Positions 29,073 to 38,904 are shown, numbered from the stretch's first letter. The stretch: DNA of 61,597 bases from a bacterium (GCA_905221065.1 CAJNBS010000009.1:1-61597), one strand, 5' to 3'. Notes: generated by a model not told the origin, from the letters alone. Made by a program: numbers and translations.

Positions 29073-30329
29073 TTAGTCCTCGTATAGTGGGAAGGCATCT
29101 GTCAACGCTTTGACTTCGCTTCTCACTTCTTCTAAGACAGCTTCATTTTCTGCATTTTTAAGGGTTTTAATGATAAGTTCAGCCACTTTGCGACTCTCTT
29201 CTTCACCAAATCCACGTGCAGTGATAGCTGCAGATCCGATACGAATACCACTTGTCTTGAATGGTGATAAGGTTTCGTATGGAATTGAGTTTTTATTTAG
29301 GGTAATATTGACTTCATCTAGCAAGTTTTGAGCAACTTTTCCGTTTTCTACAACCTTGGTTACATCCACTAGGAAAAGGTGGTTTTCAGTTCCACCAGAA
29401 ATGATACGGAAATCAGGGTCTTTCAAGAAGACATCTACCATAGCCTTGCTGTTCTTGATGACATTGGCAGCATATTCCTTGAAGGCTGGATCCAAAACTT
29501 CTTTGAAGGAAACAGCCTTAGCAGCCACAACATGCTCTAAAGGACCACCCTGAATACCTGGGAAAATAGCAGAATTGATTTTCTTAGCTAGGTCTTCATC
29601 ATTTGTCAAAATCAAACCACCACGAGGGCCACGAAGGGTTTTGTGGGTTGTTGTTGTGGTGATATGAGCGTATGGCACTGGGCTTGGGTGAAGACCAGCT
29701 GCCACCAAACCAGCGATATGGGCCATATCGACCATAAGCTTAGCCCCAACAGCATCTGCAATTTCACGGAATTTTGAAAAGTCGATAATTTGAGAATAGG
29801 CTGAAGCACCTGCTACGATTAGTTTTGGTTTTACTTCTTGCGCTTGTTTCAAGATAGCATCAAAATCCAAGAGTTCCGTTTCAGGGTCAACACTATAAGA
29901 CACAAAGTTGTAAGTTTGACCAGAGAAGCTAACTGGAGCTCCGTGGGTCAAGTGTCCACCTGCTGCCAAATCCATCCCCATAACGGTATCACCTGGCTCA
30001 ATCAAGGCCATGTAAGCCGCACAGTTGGCTTGGCTGCCTGAGTGAGGTTGGACATTGGCAAATTTAGCACCGAAAATTTCTTTTGCGCGTTCAATAGCTA
30101 GAGTCTCTACAACGTCTACCACATCAGTTCCACCATAGTAACGACGGCCTGGGTAACCTTCGGCGTATTTATTCGTCAAGATAGACCCTTGAGCTGCCAT
30201 AACAGCCTTGGAAACTACGTTTTCCGAAGCAATCAACTCAATGTTGTTTTGTTGGCGTTCTTCTTCTTTGGCAATAGCATTCCAGAGATCAGCATCGTAT
30301 GCTTTAAAATCATCTTTGTCAAAAATCAT
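29073..30329 (-). CDS. glyA: Serine hydroxymethyltransferase
   Basis: PLP enzyme converting serine and tetrahydrofolate to glycine and 5,10-methylene-THF, the main one-carbon source. At 418 aa it is normal length. The PLP lysine is in [14 protein letters not shown] (about K230); [14 protein letters not shown] and [13 protein letters not shown] are other family signatures. The start ATG has a GGAGA site. It sits in a minus-strand run with tsaC, prmC and prfA upstream. Also functionally linked to fhs elsewhere in the window. Confidence 0.97.
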   Translation of the reverse strand: MIFDKDDFKAYDADLWNAIAKEEERQQNNIELIASENVVSKAVMAAQGSILTNKYAEGYPGRRYYGGTDVVDVVETLAIERAKEIFGAKFANVQPHSGSQANCAAYMALIEPGDTVMGMDLAAGGHLTHGAPVSFSGQTYNFVSYSVDPETELLDFDAILKQAQEVKPKLIVAGASAYSQIIDFSKFREIADAVGAKLMVDMAHIAGLVAAGLHPSPVPYAHITTTTTHKTLRGPRGGLILTNDEDLAKKINSAIFPGIQGGPLEHVVAAKAVSFKEVLDPAFKEYAANVIKNSKAMVDVFLKDPDFRIISGGTENHLFLVDVTKVVENGKVAQNLLDEVNITLNKNSIPYETLSPFKTSGIRIGSAAITARGFGEEESRKVAELIIKTLKNAENEAVLEEVRSEVKALTDAFPLYED

Positions 30330-30390
30330 AGGTCTTCTCCTTTATTGTGTGACTAGTCCATTAGTTAAATTTTCTTATTAGAAAATTTAA

Positions 30391-30822
30391 CTAAAAGATG
30401 CGAATAAACCGTTTCTGCATTTTATCACAAGTATAATCAACTTTTTCATAAAATGCATGAGCACCCAGACGATGATCGGCAGAGTTTAAGCGGATAAACC
30501 CATAACCACGTCTTTTTGCTTCTTCTTCCAACCCTTGTAATAAGCTTTTACCAATACCTTGACCTTGCGCTTGAGGCGAAACTGCTAAAGCTAAAATATT
30601 AAATCCTGCTTTAGAATAGAGGGATTCATAAACTTCGGCGTGGACATATCCAAGTAGGACATGACTAGCCTCATCCTCATAGCCAAGTAGGAAATGATGT
30701 GAATCCTGAGATAATCTAGCTAGTTGACTAGCCGTGTCCTCTAGACTAAAAGAATAACCCAAAGCCTCTTGGTTAATTTCACAAATGGCTTTCACATCAG
30801 TTTCTCTTAAATCTCTTAGCAT
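30391..30822 (-). CDS. GNAT-family N-acetyltransferase
   Basis: Acetyl-CoA-dependent N-acetyltransferase of unknown substrate, 143 aa from the ATG at 30822 (MLRDLRETD), chosen for its GGAGG site and family-like N-terminus. Motif A is SPQAQGQGIGKSLL near 85-98, the acetyl-CoA pyrophosphate loop. The gene starts just after the tsaC stop (TGA then G then ATG), so it is translated with it. In this position a RimI-like role (ribosomal-protein acetylation) has been suggested for relatives of the tsa locus, but that is inference. Confidence 0.83.
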   Translation of the reverse strand: MLRDLRETDVKAICEINQEALGYSFSLEDTASQLARLSQDSHHFLLGYEDEASHVLLGYVHAEVYESLYSKAGFNILALAVSPQAQGQGIGKSLLQGLEEEAKRRGYGFIRLNSADHRLGAHAFYEKVDYTCDKMQKRFIRIF

Positions 30823-30823
30823 C

Positions 30824-31426
30824 TCATTCCTCCTCAAAAGAAATCTCTGGCAACCGAGCAAGAATATCTTCTCGCTTAATGGCCCCTTGGCGTAAGATTT
30901 TCACCTTGTCTCCAGACAAATCCAAAATAGTTGAATCCTGTCCAGTTAGAAAAGCATCGTCTTCCAGACCCAAAACATCTTGGTCAAAATCCTTCAGAAT
31001 CTGATCAAAGGTTACACCACTTGCCTGACCCGAGATATTAGCAGACGGTCCAATCAAGGGCCCCGTCTCTCTAATCAAATCAAGCGTGATGGGATGACTG
31101 GGCATCCGAAATCCAACAGTCGCGAGACCAGAATTGACCCAATAGGGAACTCGGTCATTGGCTTCTAGGATAATAGTCAAGGGACCTGGTAAAAAGGTCT
31201 CTACAAGTTTTTGTAGATAAGTTGGCTGATTCTTTGAAAAGTGCAAGATGTCCTCTAAAGAGGCAATATTGAGATTGAGTGCCTTGTCTCTAGGGCGACG
31301 TTTGAGTTGGTAAACATGGTCAACTGCTTTTTCGTCTAGCGCCTTGGCAAAGAGACCGTAAACTGTCTCTGTAGGCAGAACAACAGCTCCACCCTTTTCC
31401 AACTCTTGTCTAATCCTGTCCATCAT
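30824..31426 (-). CDS. tsaC: L-threonylcarbamoyladenylate synthase (Sua5/YwlC/TsaC)
   Basis: Makes threonylcarbamoyl-AMP for the t6A37 modification of ANN-decoding tRNAs. About 200 aa from the double ATG (MMDRIRQELEKGG) near 31426, inside the end of prmC; longer in-frame starts add residues unrelated to the family. The YrdC domain is recognisable by PTETVYGLFAKA, KRRPRDKAL, GPSANISGQASG and the C-terminal ILRQGAI. It lacks the extra C-terminal Sua5 domain, so it is TsaC-length. The start overlaps prmC by about 17 bases, suggesting coupled translation. Confidence 0.92.
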   Translation of the reverse strand: MMDRIRQELEKGGAVVLPTETVYGLFAKALDEKAVDHVYQLKRRPRDKALNLNIASLEDILHFSKNQPTYLQKLVETFLPGPLTIILEANDRVPYWVNSGLATVGFRMPSHPITLDLIRETGPLIGPSANISGQASGVTFDQILKDFDQDVLGLEDDAFLTGQDSTILDLSGDKVKILRQGAIKREDILARLPEISFEEE

Positions 31427-32246
31427 CAACCACGACCATCCTATCTTGACCAAATTGGTCCTTGAGTGTTCGAACTCGCTTTTCAGGAAGATATTTCTTA
31501 AAAAGTTCAGGAACACTTTGACCTTGCTTGTATCCAATTTCAAGGTAAATCTTACCACCATCTTTGAGATAGTCTTTTGCATCTTCCGCAATTCTACGGT
31601 AAATAGCTAGGCCATCCTCGTCTGCAAAGAGAGCTAGATGGGGCTCCGAATGCAAAACATTCAAGCCGACCTCTGACTCATCTTCACGAGAGATATAGGG
31701 TGGATTGGAAACAATTATATCATATTTTTCAGAAATTTCTGTAAAACAGTCAGATTTTTTTAAAAATATTTGAAGATTTTGATTTTTAGCATTTTCACTA
31801 GCTAAATCTAAAGCGTCTTGTGAAATATCTGCTGCTGTCACTGACCAATCTGGTCTGTTTTTTGCTAGGGCGAGAGCAATAGCTCCACTACCTGTTCCAA
31901 TATCCAGAACTGAAAGATTCGTCTCAGGATTTTCAGCAAGGATAAGCCCAACCAACTCCTCTGTCTCTGGACGAGGAATCAATACTCGCTCATCAACTTT
32001 TAGCTGCAATCCATAAAAATCTGCCTGTCCAATGATGTACTGTGCCGGTTTATGAGCTCCCAATTGTTGGAAAATTCCTTTTACAAATACTTCTTCCTGT
32101 TTCGTCACTTCCTGCTGGAGGGCAAAAACAAAGTCTGTAAAGGATAAATTTTTAAGGCTTCGATAGACAAAAGAGAGGCTTTCTGCTTCCTCTCCTTGTC
32201 TTATCAACTCTTCTTCAAAATTTGAAAATAATTGAGCTAATTTCAT
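31410..32246 (-). CDS. prmC: Release-factor glutamine methyltransferase PrmC (HemK)
   Basis: SAM-dependent enzyme that methylates the GGQ glutamine of RF1 and RF2. 278 aa. The SAM site is VLDIGTGSGAIALAL and the catalytic NPPY is in IVSNPPYISRE near 181-185. It directly follows its substrate gene prfA: the ATG shares one base with the prfA TAA (TAATG), a conserved and coupled arrangement. Confidence 0.96.
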   Translation of the reverse strand: MKLAQLFSNFEEELIRQGEEAESLSFVYRSLKNLSFTDFVFALQQEVTKQEEVFVKGIFQQLGAHKPAQYIIGQADFYGLQLKVDERVLIPRPETEELVGLILAENPETNLSVLDIGTGSGAIALALAKNRPDWSVTAADISQDALDLASENAKNQNLQIFLKKSDCFTEISEKYDIIVSNPPYISREDESEVGLNVLHSEPHLALFADEDGLAIYRRIAEDAKDYLKDGGKIYLEIGYKQGQSVPELFKKYLPEKRVRTLKDQFGQDRMVVVDDGQD

Positions 32247-33325
32247 TATTTGTTTAATTCTTCTAATTTTTGTGTTTGGTCATAGAGCACCAAGGCATCC
32301 ACAACTTCATCCAATTTTCCAGATAAGATAGTATCTAGTTTTTGGAGGGTCAAGCCGATACGGTGGTCTGTGACACGGTTTTGTGGGAAATTATAAGTAC
32401 GAATTCGTTCTGAACGGTCACCAGTACCGATTGTTGACTTACGCTCGGCATCTTGTTCATCTTGGGCAATCTGGGCAAAGTGGTCAGCAACACGCGCACG
32501 GATGATTTTCATGGCCTTCTCACGGTTCTTCTGCTGGGTACGTTCTTCCTGCATCTCAACCTTGATATTGGTTGGCAAGTGAACGATACGAACGGCAGTC
32601 GCAACCTTATTGACGTTCTGTCCACCAGCACCTGATGCGTGGTAAATGTCAACACGAAGGTCTTTTGGATCAATATCGTATTCTACTTCTTCCACTTCAG
32701 GCATGACAAGAACTGTCGCTGTCGAAGTATGTACGCGACCTTGGCTTTCTGTCACAGGGACACGTTGCACACGGTGAGCACCTGATTCGTACTTAAGCTT
32801 AGAGTAAACAGACTGACCTGAAACCATGGCAACGACTTCTTTGAAACCACCGACACCGTTCATAGAAGCTTCCATAACTTCAAAGCGCCAGCCTTGGGCT
32901 TCTGCATACTTTTGGTACATGGTTAGCAAATCCCCAGCGAAAAGTGCTGCTTCATCTCCACCAGCTGCTCCACGGATTTCAAGGATGATGTTCTTGTCAT
33001 CGTTTGGATCCTTTGGAAGGAGCAAGATTTTTAGTTTTTCTTCGTATTCTTCTTTTTCAGCCTTGGCATCTTTGAGTTCTTGCTTGGCCATTTCTTCCAA
33101 GTCCGCATCTCCGCCTGATTCCTTAATCATCTCTTCAGCGTCAACGATGTTTTGAAGGACTTGTTTGTACTCACGGTAGGCTGTTACCGTATCGCGAGTA
33201 GAAGCCTCTTCTTTTGAAAGTTCCATGAAACGCTTAGTGTCAGAGACCACATCAGGGTCACTAAGCAATTCTCCTAATTCTTCATAACGGTCTTCTACAG
33301 CTTGTAGTTGATCATAAATGTTCAT
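32246..33325 (-). CDS. prfA: Peptide chain release factor 1
   Basis: Recognises UAA and UAG stop codons and releases the peptide. 359 aa, the usual length. The catalytic GGQ is in [16 protein letters not shown] near 232-234, and the codon-recognition loop region near 180-190 contains [10 protein letters not shown], giving the RF1-type PVT tripeptide rather than the SPF of RF2. Co-transcribed with tdk and a GNAT gene upstream and prmC downstream. Confidence 0.97.
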   Translation of the reverse strand: MNIYDQLQAVEDRYEELGELLSDPDVVSDTKRFMELSKEEASTRDTVTAYREYKQVLQNIVDAEEMIKESGGDADLEEMAKQELKDAKAEKEEYEEKLKILLLPKDPNDDKNIILEIRGAAGGDEAALFAGDLLTMYQKYAEAQGWRFEVMEASMNGVGGFKEVVAMVSGQSVYSKLKYESGAHRVQRVPVTESQGRVHTSTATVLVMPEVEEVEYDIDPKDLRVDIYHASGAGGQNVNKVATAVRIVHLPTNIKVEMQEERTQQKNREKAMKIIRARVADHFAQIAQDEQDAERKSTIGTGDRSERIRTYNFPQNRVTDHRIGLTLQKLDTILSGKLDEVVDALVLYDQTQKLEELNK

Positions 33326-33334
33326 TTTTTCTCC

Positions 33335-33814
33335 TTATTTCTCAATTGTTAAATCATAGATTGCTACTACTTCGTTCTCAAATATTTCTCCAGTTTCTTT
33401 AAATCCATAACTAAGGTAACAAGATCTTGCATGTTCATTTTCTGGTTCATAAGACAACCAAAGTTTATTGGCTAAACCTGCTGGTGCTGTCCGAACATAG
33501 TCTAGCACATTATCCATTATTGGTTTAAAATATCCTTGATTTTGAAAAGTCTTATCAATCATAAAACGAAATAGTAAATAATTTCCACTACTAATTCCGA
33601 TATTTTTATCATAAGCTATCATCACAAAACCTATGATTGCATCATTATCATAAACTGCCAATGGAGCTACAAAATCTCCATTTTTAGTGTAGACATATGC
33701 TTCAGCTAAACTAATCGCGTTGGTTGCAATGAATTGTTTTTGATATTCCTTGACATCCAAATCCAAAACATCAAAATAATTTTCCATTGTAACATCTCTT
33801 AGTTCAATTGTCAT
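33335..33814 (-). CDS. GNAT-family N-acetyltransferase (spermidine acetyltransferase-like)
   Basis: A 159-aa GNAT protein distinct from the one at 30391. The fold is seen from [13 protein letters not shown], a central [10 protein letters not shown] strand, the acetyl-CoA region [13 protein letters not shown], and the terminal [15 protein letters not shown] motif. The last two resemble BltD/PaiA-type polyamine acetyltransferases, but the acetyl-CoA loop lacks the full Q/RxxGxG/A pattern. The start overlaps the end of tdk by 11 bases. Substrate unknown. Confidence 0.78.
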   Translation of the reverse strand: MTIELRDVTMENYFDVLDLDVKEYQKQFIATNAISLAEAYVYTKNGDFVAPLAVYDNDAIIGFVMIAYDKNIGISSGNYLLFRFMIDKTFQNQGYFKPIMDNVLDYVRTAPAGLANKLWLSYEPENEHARSCYLSYGFKETGEIFENEVVAIYDLTIEK

Positions 33815-34403
33815 AGTTTTGCTCCTTGTTAGAGGTTATCATTGGCGCAAAATAATGTTTACGGCAAACCGAGATATAGGTTTCGTTGCCACCAATCTGA
33901 ATCTGCTCACCATCATAAACGGGCAGACCATACTGAGTTCGCAACACCATGGTCGCCTTTTTCTTGCAATACTGACAGATGGTCTTGATTTCGTCAATCT
34001 TGTCTGCTAAGAGCAAGAGATATTTAGAACCTTCGAACAGTTCATTACGAAAGTCATTTTTTAAACCAAAAGCCATGACAGGTATGTCTAACTCATCGAC
34101 AACACGAGCTAGGTCGTAAACATGGTGACGCTTGAGAAACTGGGCTTCATCGACCAACACACAGTAAGGTTTCTCAGGTAGGTCTCGGATATAGCCAAAG
34201 ATATCCGTCGTTTCCTCAATCGCAATGGCAGGGCGTTTCATGCCAATTCGACTCGACACATAACCAACACCGTCACGCGTATCCAGAGCTGAAGTCATAA
34301 TCACAACACCTTTTCCTTGCTCCTCATAGTTATAGGCCACTTTGAGAATCTCAATGGTCTTACCAGAGTTCATGGTCCCATAACGATAATACAACTGTGC
34401 CAT
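33804..34403 (-). CDS. tdk: Thymidine kinase
   Basis: Salvages thymidine to dTMP with ATP. 199 aa, family II kinase: P-loop GTMNSGKT at 9-16, DEAQFL near 87-92, zinc-binding Cys pair CQYC near 143-146 and the later CRKHY, and the substrate lasso YISVCRKH. First gene of the long minus-strand run. A TGATATACT extended -10 lies at about 34446-34454. Confidence 0.96.
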   Translation of the reverse strand: MAQLYYRYGTMNSGKTIEILKVAYNYEEQGKGVVIMTSALDTRDGVGYVSSRIGMKRPAIAIEETTDIFGYIRDLPEKPYCVLVDEAQFLKRHHVYDLARVVDELDIPVMAFGLKNDFRNELFEGSKYLLLLADKIDEIKTICQYCKKKATMVLRTQYGLPVYDGEQIQIGGNETYISVCRKHYFAPMITSNKEQNYDN

Positions 34404-34445
34404 GTTTCTTGCTTCACGTCCATTTCTAAATTTTTGCTACATTCT

Positions 34446-34493
34446 AGTATATCATAATTTTCTTAAGCTTTAAACGGCAAAATGTGGTAAAAT
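34446..34493. promoter_or_regulatory. Divergent promoters for tdk (-) and the tautomerase gene (+)
   Basis: For tdk, the minus strand has TGATATACT with the -10 at 34451-34446. For the plus-strand gene, TGGTAAAAT has its -10 at 34488-34493. Both are extended -10 types without good -35 hexamers. Confidence 0.5.
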
Positions 34494-34526
34494 AGAAGAA
34501 ATCAAAAACTAGTGGAGGAAGCTATT

Positions 34527-34709
34527 ATGCCATTTGTACGCATCGATTTATTTGAAGGACGCACGCTCGAGCAAAAGAAAGCTCTAGCTAAGGAAGTAAC
34601 GGAAGCGATTGTCCGCAACACAGGAGCCCCTCAATCTGCTGTCCATGTCATCATCAACGACATGCCAGAAGGAACTTATTTCCCACAAGGGGAAATGCGC
34701 ACCAAATAA
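34527..34709 (+). CDS. 4-oxalocrotonate tautomerase family enzyme
   Basis: Small tautomerase-superfamily protein (60 aa from the ATG at 34527, which has GGAGGA upstream). After Met removal the N-terminal Pro (MPFVRIDLFEG) is the catalytic base. Arg residues for substrate binding appear as in the family (R12-region GRTLEQK and R39-equivalent). The physiological substrate in streptococci is unknown. The gene stands alone, followed by a terminator. Confidence 0.9.
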   Translation: MPFVRIDLFEGRTLEQKKALAKEVTEAIVRNTGAPQSAVHVIINDMPEGTYFPQGEMRTK

Positions 34710-34712
34710 GCT

Positions 34713-34740
34713 AGCTTAAGCAGAATTGCTTAGGCTTTTT
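34713..34740 (+). terminator. Terminator of the tautomerase gene
   Basis: AGCTTAAGCA pairs with TGCTTAGGCT around GAAT, then TTTTT. One wobble pair. Confidence 0.8.
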
Positions 34741-34800
34741 CAATCTCCAAGTAGCATCCATTGAAGAAATAGTTCAAATTTGTTACAATTTGAAAAGAGA

Positions 34801-34818
34801 CTTGGAAAAATTTCCAAG
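34801..34818 (+). other. Perfect palindrome upstream of mnmE
   Basis: CTTGGAAA, two bases, TTTCCAAG: an 8-bp perfect inverted repeat 29 bases before the mnmE start. It has no U run after it, so it is more likely a leader hairpin or protein site than a terminator. Confidence 0.45.
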
Positions 34819-34846
34819 AAAAGAGCTATTAATTAAAGGAAATATT

Positions 34847-36220
34847 ATGATTACACGTGAATTTGATACCATCGCTGCTATCTCTACTCCACTAGGTGAA
34901 GGAGCCATTGGTATTGTCCGCTTGAGCGGAACAGATAGTTTTGCGATTGCGCAAAAGATTTTCAAAGGGAAAGACTTGAGTAAGGTTGCTAGCCACACTC
35001 TCAACTACGGTCACATCGTTGACCCTCAGACAGGGAAAGTCATGGACGAGGTTATGGTTGGAGCCATGAAATCTCCAAAGACCTTTACTCGTGAGGATAT
35101 TATCGAAATTAACACCCACGGTGGGATTGCGGTGACCAATGAGATTCTCCAGCTGGCTATCCGTGAAGGAGCTCGGTTGGCAGAACCTGGTGAATTTACC
35201 AAACGTGCCTTTTTAAACGGTCGTGTGGACTTGACTCAAGCTGAGGCAGTGATGGATATCATCCGTGCCAAGACTGACAAAGCTATGAATATTGCAGTTA
35301 AGCAATTGGACGGTTCTCTTTCTGACCTTATCAATAATACTCGCCAAGAAATCCTCAATACACTTGCCCAAGTCGAGGTTAATATTGACTATCCTGAGTA
35401 TGACGATGTTGAGGAAGCTACTACTGCTGTTGTCCGTGAGAAGACTATAGAGTTTGAACAGTTGCTAACCAATCTGCTTAGGACAGCTCGTCGCGGTAAA
35501 ATCCTCCGTGAAGGAATTTCAACTGCCATCATCGGCCGCCCCAACGTTGGGAAATCAAGCCTTCTCAACAACCTCTTGCGGGAAGACAAGGCAATCGTAA
35601 CCGATATTGCTGGTACTACTCGAGATGTCATCGAAGAATACGTCAACATCAATGGTGTCCCTCTCAAATTGATTGATACAGCCGGTATTCGTGAAACAGA
35701 TGACATTGTAGAACAAATCGGTGTTGAGCGTTCGAAAAAAGCCCTCAAAGAAGCTGACTTGGTACTGCTAGTACTAAACGCTAGCGAACCCTTAACTGCC
35801 CAAGACCGACAACTTCTTGAGATTAGCCAAGATACAAACCGTATTATTCTTCTTAATAAAACAGACCTGCCTGAAGCGATTGAAACTTCAGAACTTCCTG
35901 AAGATGTCATCCGTATTTCAGTTCTTAAAAACCAAAATATTGATAAGATTGAAGAACGTATTAACAACCTCTTCTTTGAAAATGCTGGTTTGGTTGAGCA
36001 AGATGCCACTTACTTGTCTAACGCTCGTCATATTTCCTTGATTGAAAAGGCTGTTGAAAGCCTACAAGCTGTTAACGAAGGTCTGGAACTGGGGATGCCA
36101 GTTGATCTGCTTCAAGTTGACTTGACTCGTACTTGGGAAATTCTCGGAGAAATCACAGGGGATGCTGCTCCAGATGAACTCATTACCCAACTCTTTAGCC
36201 AATTCTGTTTAGGAAAATAA
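34847..36220 (+). CDS. mnmE: tRNA-modifying GTPase MnmE (TrmE)
   Basis: With MnmG makes the 5-carboxymethylaminomethyl group on wobble U34 of several tRNAs. 457 aa from the ATG at 34847 ([13 protein letters not shown]), with AAAGGA upstream; a longer in-frame start is not family-like. The N-terminal formyl-THF-binding domain has [16 protein letters not shown]; the G domain has P-loop GRPNVGKSS near 230-238, [12 protein letters not shown] and NKTD. The C-terminal catalytic Cys motif is FCLGK rather than the commoner FCIGK; the Cys is intact. Confidence 0.96.
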   Translation: MITREFDTIAAISTPLGEGAIGIVRLSGTDSFAIAQKIFKGKDLSKVASHTLNYGHIVDPQTGKVMDEVMVGAMKSPKTFTREDIIEINTHGGIAVTNEILQLAIREGARLAEPGEFTKRAFLNGRVDLTQAEAVMDIIRAKTDKAMNIAVKQLDGSLSDLINNTRQEILNTLAQVEVNIDYPEYDDVEEATTAVVREKTIEFEQLLTNLLRTARRGKILREGISTAIIGRPNVGKSSLLNNLLREDKAIVTDIAGTTRDVIEEYVNINGVPLKLIDTAGIRETDDIVEQIGVERSKKALKEADLVLLVLNASEPLTAQDRQLLEISQDTNRIILLNKTDLPEAIETSELPEDVIRISVLKNQNIDKIEERINNLFFENAGLVEQDATYLSNARHISLIEKAVESLQAVNEGLELGMPVDLLQVDLTRTWEILGEITGDAAPDELITQLFSQFCLGK

Positions 36221-36222
36221 GA

Positions 36223-36256
36223 AAAATCCATGATCCTTCTTGCGGTCATGGATTTT
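36223..36256. terminator. Bidirectional terminator between mnmE and dapA
   Basis: AAAATCCATGA and TCATGGATTTT form a perfect 11-bp stem with a 12-base loop. A-rich and T-rich flanks allow function for both converging genes. Confidence 0.8.
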
Positions 36257-36265
36257 ATTGTCTTA

Positions 36266-37201
36266 TTAGTAATCTGGTCTTAAGACACCTGTTACAGTTG
36301 CCTTAGTCGCTTCGTAGTCTCCATCTACAACAACCTTGATAATGCGTTTAGCATCTTCTTCTGGTGCTGGAACTAGAGGTAGACGAGTTGGTCCAGCTTC
36401 AAATCCCATATAGTTCAGAACTGCCTTAACAGGAGCAGGACTTGGATAAGAGAAGAGGGCATTGACTTTAGGAATGAATTTACGCTGAATAGCTGCGGCT
36501 TTTTTCATATCGCTTTCTGCAATGGCAGTAAACATCTCATGCATTTCATCCCCATTTGTATGAGATGCAACAGAAATAACCCCATCTGCACCAAGATTCA
36601 TGGCATGGAAAGCATCTCCATCCTCACCAGTATAGACCAAGAACTCTTCTGGCTTGTGTTCAATCAAGTAAGCCATATTGGCCAAGCTAGTACATTCTTT
36701 GACTCCGATGATATTTGGATGGTCAGCCAAGCAAAGCATGGTTTCTGGAGTCAACTCTACAACTACACGCCCTGGAATGTTATAGATAATAATTGGTAGG
36801 TCAGAAGCATCTGCAATTGCCTTAAAGTGCTGGTACATACCTTCTTGAGAAGGTTTGTTATAGTATGGTACGATCGCAAGTCCAGCAGCAAAACCACCAA
36901 ATTCTGCTACTTCTTTGACAAACTCGATAGAGTCACGCGTATCATTTGTCCCTACACCCGCAATCAAAGGAACGCGTCCATTGACAATCTTTTGTACAGC
37001 CGCAAACAATTCCAACTCCTCATCGTGGGTCAAAGTTGGACTCTCAGCAGTCGTTCCAGCTAAAAGAATTCCGTCTGTGTGATGGGCCAATAAATGCTCA
37101 ATCAAGGCTGGAATGGCATCAAAATTGATGGAACCATCCTCATGGAAGGGGGTAATGAAGGCCGTGATGATTTTACACTCTTTTAAATCTTGATAAGACA
37201 T
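36266..37201 (-). CDS. dapA: 4-hydroxy-tetrahydrodipicolinate synthase
   Basis: First committed step of lysine and diaminopimelate synthesis: condenses pyruvate with aspartate semialdehyde. 311 aa. The Schiff-base Lys is in IIGVKECTS near 165, the catalytic Tyr in IIYNIPGR near 137, and the TTAESPTL substrate loop near 50. It lies directly downstream of asd, which makes its substrate; the gap is 55 bases, so one transcript is likely. Supplies lysine for the streptococcal peptidoglycan stem. Confidence 0.96.
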   Translation of the reverse strand: MSYQDLKECKIITAFITPFHEDGSINFDAIPALIEHLLAHHTDGILLAGTTAESPTLTHDEELELFAAVQKIVNGRVPLIAGVGTNDTRDSIEFVKEVAEFGGFAAGLAIVPYYNKPSQEGMYQHFKAIADASDLPIIIYNIPGRVVVELTPETMLCLADHPNIIGVKECTSLANMAYLIEHKPEEFLVYTGEDGDAFHAMNLGADGVISVASHTNGDEMHEMFTAIAESDMKKAAAIQRKFIPKVNALFSYPSPAPVKAVLNYMGFEAGPTRLPLVPAPEEDAKRIIKVVVDGDYEATKATVTGVLRPDY

Positions 37202-37256
37202 GAAAACACCTCTCTATTTCAAAGAAGGAGTTCATCTGAACTCCTAAACGATATGA

Positions 37257-38333
37257 CTATTTCAATTCAAATTTCAATTCAGCTGTTGGGCGAACCAAGC
37301 CACGTTCATGAAGAGTTTCTGCAATCTGAACTGAGTTCCAAGCAGCACCTTTGAGAAGGTTATCTGAAACAACCCACATGTGAATTCCTTTTTCTGCATC
37401 CAAGTCTTTACGGATACGACCAACAAAGGTATCACGTGAACCAACTGCATTGATGGCTTGCGGATAGATTTGATGAGCTACATCATCTTCAAGAACAGCA
37501 CCTGGGAAGGCCGCGATAGCTTCTTTAACTTCTTCGATTGGAGCCACTTCTTTTGTTTCGATATAAACTGACTCAGAGTGAGCTGACAAGACTGGAATAC
37601 GCACACATGTTGCAGATACTGCAATGCTATCATCTTCCATGATTTTCTTAGTTTCCTTAGTCATCTTCATCTCTTCGTAAGTGTAATCATTGTCAGTGAA
37701 GACATCGATTTGTGGAAGAGCGTTAAAGGCGATAGGATAATGTTTCTTGTCACCACCTGAAGGTAAGATTTCCGCATGCAAATCACGTGGTTTCACACCA
37801 TCATTCAACACTTCACGAAGTTCACGTTGTGTTTCAAGAATCGCTCCCATACCAGCACCAGAAACGGCTTGGTAAGTTGAAACGATGATACGGTCCAAGC
37901 CCCATTTTTGGCGAACTGGTTCAAGAGCCACCATCATTTGGATTGTTGAACAGTTAGGGCAAGCAATAATCCCGTTGTGGACATCAAGTGCGTGAGCATT
38001 TACTTCTGGAACAACCAAAGGAACATCTGGATTTTGACGGAAATAAGATGTGTTATCTACTACTACCGCTCCAGCCTTAACTGCGTACGGTGCATACTTA
38101 GCTGATGTCGAACCACCTGCTGAAAAGAGAGCAATGTCAACTCCTTCAAAAGCAGTTTCAGTCGTTTCTTCAATCGTAATATCTTGATCTTTAAATTTCA
38201 AAGTCTTGCCTGCTGAACGTGCAGAAGCAAGTAAACGGATTTTATCGATTGGAAGTGTTGATTCTTCCAACATTTTTATCATCTGAGCACCGACAGCACC
38301 TGTCGCGCCGACTACAGCAACTGTATATCCCAT
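37257..38333 (-). CDS. asd: Aspartate-semialdehyde dehydrogenase
   Basis: NADPH-dependent reduction of aspartyl phosphate to aspartate semialdehyde, the branch point to lysine, threonine and methionine. 358 aa. The N-terminal NADP site is [15 protein letters not shown], the nucleophile Cys is in [10 protein letters not shown] near 128, and the ANAHS-type His region is [13 protein letters not shown] ([10 protein letters not shown]). Promoter: TTGCAA (38406-38401), 16-base spacer, TATAAT (38384-38379) on the minus strand. A separate small RNA ends upstream of this promoter. Confidence 0.96.
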   Translation of the reverse strand: MGYTVAVVGATGAVGAQMIKMLEESTLPIDKIRLLASARSAGKTLKFKDQDITIEETTETAFEGVDIALFSAGGSTSAKYAPYAVKAGAVVVDNTSYFRQNPDVPLVVPEVNAHALDVHNGIIACPNCSTIQMMVALEPVRQKWGLDRIIVSTYQAVSGAGMGAILETQRELREVLNDGVKPRDLHAEILPSGGDKKHYPIAFNALPQIDVFTDNDYTYEEMKMTKETKKIMEDDSIAVSATCVRIPVLSAHSESVYIETKEVAPIEEVKEAIAAFPGAVLEDDVAHQIYPQAINAVGSRDTFVGRIRKDLDAEKGIHMWVVSDNLLKGAAWNSVQIAETLHERGLVRPTAELKFELK

Positions 38334-38378
38334 AAGTAACCTCTTTCGGAATTTTCTAAAAATTTCTATAATAGATGT

Positions 38379-38406
38379 ATTATACTACTTTTTCCATGAA
38401 TTGCAA
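38379..38406 (-). promoter_or_regulatory. asd promoter
   Basis: TTGCAA, 16-base spacer and TATAAT on the minus strand, about 46 bases before the asd ATG. It lies downstream of the terminator of the small RNA, so asd does not depend on read-through. Confidence 0.7.
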
Positions 38407-38430
38407 AGCATTTTCATCATTTTTTGGAAA

Positions 38431-38574
38431 ATAAAAATCCCCAGTCGCTAGACCAGGGACTAAGAGGCATCTTCATGTGATGAGCAGGTTCACACAACTC
38501 ATCAAGGTCCGCTCCTGCGTTATGACCTCCTTCTGCTCAATAGTAGTCCGAAGACTACCTATCGACTCATCGCA
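38431..38574 (-). ncRNA. asd-motif small RNA
   Basis: A discrete minus-strand transcription unit of about 140 nt. It has a strong promoter: TTGACA (38609-38604), 17-base spacer, TAGAAT (38586-38581). The RNA contains a GTAGTC-TTCG-GACTAC tetraloop hairpin, a GGTC...GACC stem and GATGAG...CTCATC, and ends in a terminator (TCCCTGGTC, TAGC, GACTGGGGA, then TTTTTATTTT). An alternative 9-bp pairing (AATAGTAGT with ACTACTATT) competes with the tetraloop hairpin if the transcript includes its very 5' end. No reading frame is convincing. The position upstream of asd in a streptococcus fits the published asd RNA motif, which is made as a separate small RNA in S. pyogenes. The motif assignment is by recall and position. 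Confidence 0.7.
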
Positions 38575-38624
38575 ACTACTATTCTACTAAAGAGAATGAC
38601 TTTTGTCAACAGAAGAAACTCTTT

Positions 38625-38732
38625 CACTTCATTTACACAGGTGCATATGAAGTATCTTTGAAAAATTTAGGGCAAATTTGGGGCAGACATAACAAAAACC
38701 CTTGTAAATCAAGGGCTTTTCTGTTCATTTAA
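38625..38732 (+). pseudogene. Relic of a tyrosine-integrase C-terminus abutting tRNA-Thr
   Basis: On the plus strand an open frame reads YEVSLKNLGQIWGRHNKNP and ends with TAA at 38730-38732, exactly one base before the 3' end of the tRNA-Thr gene. A tail of the KNLGQIWG type is common at the very end of streptococcal phage and ICE integrases that use tRNA 3' ends as attachment sites. No catalytic part remains: the frame runs into the small-RNA promoter. The interpretation as an excision scar is inference; the frame may be chance. Confidence 0.35.
38694..38718 (-). terminator. Terminator of the tRNA-Thr transcript
   Basis: CCCTTG and CAAGGG pair around five bases and are followed on the minus strand by TTTTTG, just downstream of the tRNA. 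Confidence 0.7.
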
Positions 38733-38805
38733 TGCTAATTGCCGGGATTGAACCGGCGACCTCATCCTTACCATGGATGCGCTCTGCCAACTGAGCTAAA
38801 TCAGC
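38733..38805 (-). tRNA. tRNA-Thr (anticodon GGT)
   Basis: Cloverleaf read on the minus strand. The acceptor is GCTGATT pairing with AATTAGC (one G-T pair). The D arm contains TTAGCTCAGTTGGCAGAGC. The anticodon stem CATCC/GGATG encloses ATGGTAA, giving anticodon GGT. The T arm is GCCGG-TTCAATC-CCGGC. Discriminator A; CCA is not encoded. 73 nt. Confidence 0.96.
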
Positions 38806-38868
38806 CTACTTAAAAAGTATACTATAGTTAGAAAAACTTGTCAAGTTTCCTTAGAAATTTTCCATAAG

Positions 38869-38895
38869 AAAAAGCCAGGTAATGACTACCCAGCT
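38869..38895 (-). terminator. Terminator of queT
   Basis: AGCTGGGTA and TACCTGGCT pair with wobbles around GTCA-type loop bases, followed on the minus strand by TTTTTC. Confidence 0.65.
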
Positions 38896-38904
38896 TGTCT
38901 AATT

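Noticed and set aside
31427..31591. Extended N-terminus for the tsaC frame
   Set aside because: The extra ~55 codons lie inside prmC, begin with TTG without a ribosome site, and are unrelated to the YrdC family.
38431..38640. Small RNA region considered as a T-box, lysine riboswitch or 6S RNA
   Set aside because: No T-box GGTGG element, no lysine-box core, and the RNA ends in a terminator before the asd promoter; the length and stems do not fit 6S RNA.
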